From the NCBI RefSeq assembly GCF_008195825.1, contig NZ_CP043329.1:620001-684000 (forward strand): DNA of 64,000 nucleotides. Direction: 5' to 3'. The translations under genes were made by a program, and so were the position numbers. Source of the DNA: Pedobacter aquae (GTDB lineage Bacteria > Bacteroidota > Bacteroidia > Sphingobacteriales > Sphingobacteriaceae). This document shows positions 61,338 to 64,000 of this stretch, one piece after another (position 1 is the stretch's first letter; the number at the start of each line of letters is the position of its first letter). Below the pieces are notes generated by a model. The model worked only from the letters and a program-made list of their open reading frames with translations, made no database searches and had not been told where the DNA came from.

Positions 61338-62888
61338 ATGGCAAATACGACAATCAGCATGAATAAGATAAGACAAATCCTCAGGATGTCCCATCAGGGG
61401 CGCAGCATCATGTCCATTACGGTACAGAGCGGTTGTTCCCGTAATACGGTAAGGAAATACATTTCTGCCTTCAATCAGGGAGGCTTTAGCTTTGATGAGG
61501 TAAACGCCCTTAATGACAAAGAACTGGAAGACCTTTTTGGAAAGAGCAGGGAGCAGCCCCCTAGTTCTCGTATGCAAGCCCTTCAACGATGTTTCCCTGC
61601 TATGGACAAAGAACTCAAGCGTACAGGGGTAAACCGGCAAATGTTATGGGAGGCTTACCTGAAAGAATTCCCCCAAGGCTACCGTTACAGCCAGTTCTGT
61701 CTCTATTATAAGCAATGGAAGTCTCGTGTGAACCCGGTAATGCATATGGACCATAAGGCAGGCGATATGCTGTATGTTGATTTTGCCGGCCAGAAGCTGA
61801 GTTATGTAAATGAGGAAACCGGCGAAGTGATCCTAGTAGAGGTATTCGTCGCTATCCTTGGCGCCAGCCAGCTCACTTATGTAGAGGCGGTAGCAACCCA
61901 GCAGAAAGAGGACTTCATCATGGCCTGTGACCATGCCTTCCATTATATCGGAGGGGTGCCGGGAGCTATTGTGCCGGACAACCTGAAAGCGGCAGTGACC
62001 AAGAGCAGCCGTTATGAACCTCTGCTGAACGAGGCCTTTTCAGATTTTGCCGACCATTATGGCACCACAATATTGCCTGCCAGAGCCTATAAACCCCGCG
62101 ATAAGGCTTTGGTAGAAGGAGCCGTCAAGATCATCTATTCCCGTGTCTATGCTCCTTTGAGGAAGATGGTTTTCCACTCCATCGAATCCTTGAATGCCGC
62201 AATAAAGATAAGCCTGGAAGAACATAACAACCAATTATTGAAAGGTCGTAACTACAGCCGGCGCCTACAGTTTGAAGAGATAGAACGGGGAGCCCTTTCT
62301 ACCCTCCCTCTGATTCCCTACGAACTCAAAAAACAATGTTACGCTACGGTAATGAAGAACGGCCACGTCTGCCTAGGCATAGACAAACATTATTATAGTG
62401 TGCCATACCGCTTTATCGGGAAGAAGATAAAGCTGTTATATTCCAGATCCACAGTAGAGGCTTTCTTCCATTACGAGCGTATAGCGATACATAAACGTAT
62501 CAAAAGCCCGTACAATTATAGCACCGACAAGGACCACATGGCCACCTCGCACAGGTTTGTGGCAGAATGGACACCGGAGAAGTTTCTGGGCTGGGCCTCC
62601 TCCATCCATGAGGATGTAAGGCTATATATCCTAAAAATACTGGAACGTAAACAACATCCCGAACAAGCTTATAAATCCTGTGTAGGAATACTCAGCTTTT
62701 CCAGAAAAGTAGGGAACGAGCGGCTTCAGATGGCCTGCAGAAGGGCGTTGGGCTATGGAATATACAACTATAAGACCATACAATCTATACTAGAAAACAA
62801 GATGGACAGCTATCAGGATAATCTTTTTGCGGATGAACTGCCCATGCCCAGCCATGAAAATATTAGGGGAGAAGATTATTATCAATAA
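61338..62888 (+). CDS. istA: IS21 family transposase IstA
   Basis: A 516-residue DDE transposase. It has an N-terminal helix-turn-helix (SIMSITVQSGCSRNTVRKYI) and a catalytic core with Asp in LYVDFAGQKL, Asp in GAIVPDNLKAAV and Glu in RDKALVEGAVKI. The C-terminal Mu-type beta-barrel region contains DKHYYSVPYRFIGKKIKLLY. Length and domain order are complete. It is followed by istB after 11 bp. Confidence 0.95.
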   Translation: MANTTISMNKIRQILRMSHQGRSIMSITVQSGCSRNTVRKYISAFNQGGFSFDEVNALNDKELEDLFGKSREQPPSSRMQALQRCFPAMDKELKRTGVNRQMLWEAYLKEFPQGYRYSQFCLYYKQWKSRVNPVMHMDHKAGDMLYVDFAGQKLSYVNEETGEVILVEVFVAILGASQLTYVEAVATQQKEDFIMACDHAFHYIGGVPGAIVPDNLKAAVTKSSRYEPLLNEAFSDFADHYGTTILPARAYKPRDKALVEGAVKIIYSRVYAPLRKMVFHSIESLNAAIKISLEEHNNQLLKGRNYSRRLQFEEIERGALSTLPLIPYELKKQCYATVMKNGHVCLGIDKHYYSVPYRFIGKKIKLLYSRSTVEAFFHYERIAIHKRIKSPYNYSTDKDHMATSHRFVAEWTPEKFLGWASSIHEDVRLYILKILERKQHPEQAYKSCVGILSFSRKVGNERLQMACRRALGYGIYNYKTIQSILENKMDSYQDNLFADELPMPSHENIRGEDYYQ

Positions 62889-62899
62889 ACAAATAATAT

Positions 62900-63649
62900 A
62901 TGAACACCAACACTTTAGAAAAAATGAGGTCGATGAAATTCTTCGGCATGTTCCACGCTTTCAAAAGCAGCCTGGAGAGCGGGCAGACTGATGGTTATAC
63001 TGGCGATGAGTTATTGGCCCACCTATTGGAAGCCGAATGGGATTACCGGCAGAACAGACGTATAGAACGACAGTTATTGTATGCCCGCTTCCGCTATAAA
63101 GCAACCATAGAGGAGATAAAGCACTATATAGAGCGAAATATCGACAGGAACCAGCTGATGCGCCTTGCCGAATGTAGCTTTATCGACCGCAATGAAAACC
63201 TGCTGATTACCGGAAGCACCGGTATCGGAAAGAGCTATGTGGCCTCAGCCATTGGACACCAGGCCTGCTTTTCAGGCTATAGAGTACTTTATGCAAGCAC
63301 TCCTAAATTATTCGCTAAATTGAAGATGGCCAAGGCTGATGGATCCTATAGTAAGGAAATCCTTAAAATAGAAAGGCAACAGTTACTGATACTCGATGAC
63401 TTTGGTATCCAGCCCTTTGATGCCCAAAACCGGGCAGCACTGATGGAAATCATTGAGGACAGGCATGGGAAATCCTCTATGATCATCACTTCCCAGCTTC
63501 CTGTCGGCAAATGGCATGAACTTATCGGTGAGAAAACCATTGCCGATGCAATCCTGGATCGTATCGTACATGATGCGCATAGAATGGAGCTACAGGGGGA
63601 ATCGATGAGAAAAAAAAGAAATCAGGAACCACTAAAAAATCACTCATAA
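62900..63649 (+). CDS. istB: IS21-like element helper ATPase IstB
   Basis: A 249-residue AAA+ ATPase of the DnaC/IstB type. Walker A is TGSTGIGKSYVASAIGHQA, Walker B is LLILDDFGIQPFD and the sensor motif is SSMIITSQLPVGKWHE. It forms the oligomer that activates IstA at the target DNA. It is intact, so the element may still be able to move. Confidence 0.96.
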   Translation: MNTNTLEKMRSMKFFGMFHAFKSSLESGQTDGYTGDELLAHLLEAEWDYRQNRRIERQLLYARFRYKATIEEIKHYIERNIDRNQLMRLAECSFIDRNENLLITGSTGIGKSYVASAIGHQACFSGYRVLYASTPKLFAKLKMAKADGSYSKEILKIERQQLLILDDFGIQPFDAQNRAALMEIIEDRHGKSSMIITSQLPVGKWHELIGEKTIADAILDRIVHDAHRMELQGESMRKKRNQEPLKNHS

Positions 63650-63719
63650 ATCTTTAAAATAATTATTACTTTTATCGAAGATCATAAGGCATCTTTCAAC
63701 CCTCTTCGCCAGCTTAATC

Positions 63720-63769
63720 ACTGGTCAGTTTGCCACGGAATTACATGGTCATTTTCATCGGAATATACA
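63720..63769. repeat. right terminal repeats of the IS21 element
   Basis: Two inverted copies of the left-end unit: TGGTCAGTTTGCCACGGAAT and TGGTCATTTTCATCGGAAT, ending in ATACA at the element border. Confidence 0.75.
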
Positions 63770-64000
63770 ACGACCCGAGAGTTAGTAATTTCTTCCATTA
63801 TTTTTCACATAATTTCGAGAAACTCGGATTGAAAAAACTTATCACGACTTGTTATAAAAATCAAGAACGTGATTTATTCAGCCAACATAATTCTGAAAAT
63901 GCAATTTATCTCGAATACAACGGAGATAAAAATGGAAATTTCGTTCCCGACATTAACGAAATTGGTATAAAACCACTAAAAGGCGATGGCGATTTTCGCA
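63745..64000 (+). CDS. unidentified partial reading frame beyond the IS21 element
   Basis: An open frame runs from an ATG inside the IS21 right end (63745) to the window edge without a stop. Outside the IS (from about 63770) it reads NDPRVSNFFHYFSHNFEKLG and later FVPDINEIGIKPLKGDGDF. Its AT content and Lys/Asn-rich composition match the cassette genes. It could be the 3' part of the gene broken at 61180, or a different gene brought next to the IS by a deletion. I do not recognise the family. Confidence 0.4.
   Translation, partial: MVIFIGIYNDPRVSNFFHYFSHNFEKLGLKKLITTCYKNQERDLFSQHNSENAIYLEYNGDKNGNFVPDINEIGIKPLKGDGDFR

Larger units (their letters stand above)
61181..63769 (+). mobile_element. 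IS21-family insertion sequence (about 2.59 kb)
   Basis: The left end TGGAGATTCCGATGAAG and the reverse complement of the right end TGTATATTCCGATGAAA are alike and begin with TG. Behind them are the multiple sub-terminal repeats typical of IS21: four ATTCCG...TGACCA units at the left and two at the right. istA and istB lie in order. The element is visibly more GC-rich than its surroundings. No target duplication is evident: the flanks are TTAGG (left) and ACGAC (right). Confidence 0.88.

Noticed and set aside
1-64000. Search for rRNA, tRNA, riboswitch or replication origin
   Set aside because: Intergenic gaps were read on both strands and no convincing cloverleaf, rRNA segment, known riboswitch core or origin was seen.

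Overview
The window looks like a chromosomal segment of a low-GC Bacteroidota bacterium, most probably Sphingobacteriaceae (Pedobacter-like). The evidence is the gene content: TonB receptor with a carboxypeptidase-like N-terminal domain, YHYH, GH3, DUF1573, DUF3276 and DUF5522 proteins, fused SecDF and an extended NusB. Many genes also carry the Bacteroidota -7 promoter motif TAnnTTTG. The genus is an inference; no rRNA or tRNA gene is visible.

Layout. 1-4.6 kb (minus strand): the first codons of a probable ECF sigma factor, an overlapping SCO / MORN-repeat / YHYH lipoprotein cluster, a GH3-family enzyme and a BrkB-like membrane protein. 4.7-9.1 kb: proB-proA, then a lipoprotein and a GH113-like glycoside hydrolase. 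9.1-24.6 kb: cyclopropane fatty acid synthase, an octamer repeat tract, aldo/keto reductase, trxB, a PaiB-like protein, a UbiD-family decarboxylase, a TonB receptor, an S9 peptidase, two cold-shock proteins, DUF3276 and an ABC exporter. 24.6-26.0 kb: an intact IS4-family element with a 9-bp target duplication. 26-35.6 kb: amino acid dehydrogenase, nusB-DUF1573-yajC, YbbR-coaE-exonuclease-like-DUF5522-MarR, a methyltransferase/PAP2/ZIP operon, and a glmM-type phosphohexomutase. 35.6-55.3 kb: repeats around a four-helix-bundle gene, cysteine desulfurase, accD, fbaA (frameshifted), FAS1 protein, a LytS/LytTR pair (kinase frameshifted), a pseudouridine synthase, a MarR/ferredoxin-reductase/ferredoxin/NDH-2 operon, secDF, folA-thyA and ispE.

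55.3-64 kb is accessory and holds the most interesting signal. After about 1 kb of repeats comes a tyrosine recombinase with an unusual HARP-like N-terminal extension. It is followed, in the same orientation, by what reads as an integron-like cassette array. Cassette 1 encodes a zinc-ribbon HNH protein. Cassette 2 encodes a 740-residue fusion of a degenerate N6-methylase, a type I specificity (TRD) domain, a coiled coil and a HEPN-like tail. Cassette 3 is interrupted by an IS21 element. The cassettes are separated by two imperfect palindromes of 135 and 136 bp with attC organisation. The first 9 bases of cassettes 1 and 2 are perfectly complementary to the inverse core at each cassette's own 3' end, as expected for a circular cassette. 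The recombinase does not show the usual integron-integrase insertion, so this may be an undescribed or little-described cassette system carrying possible anti-phage genes.

Two single-nucleotide frameshifts in otherwise well-conserved genes (fbaA and the LytS-like kinase) should be checked for sequencing error before any biological reading.
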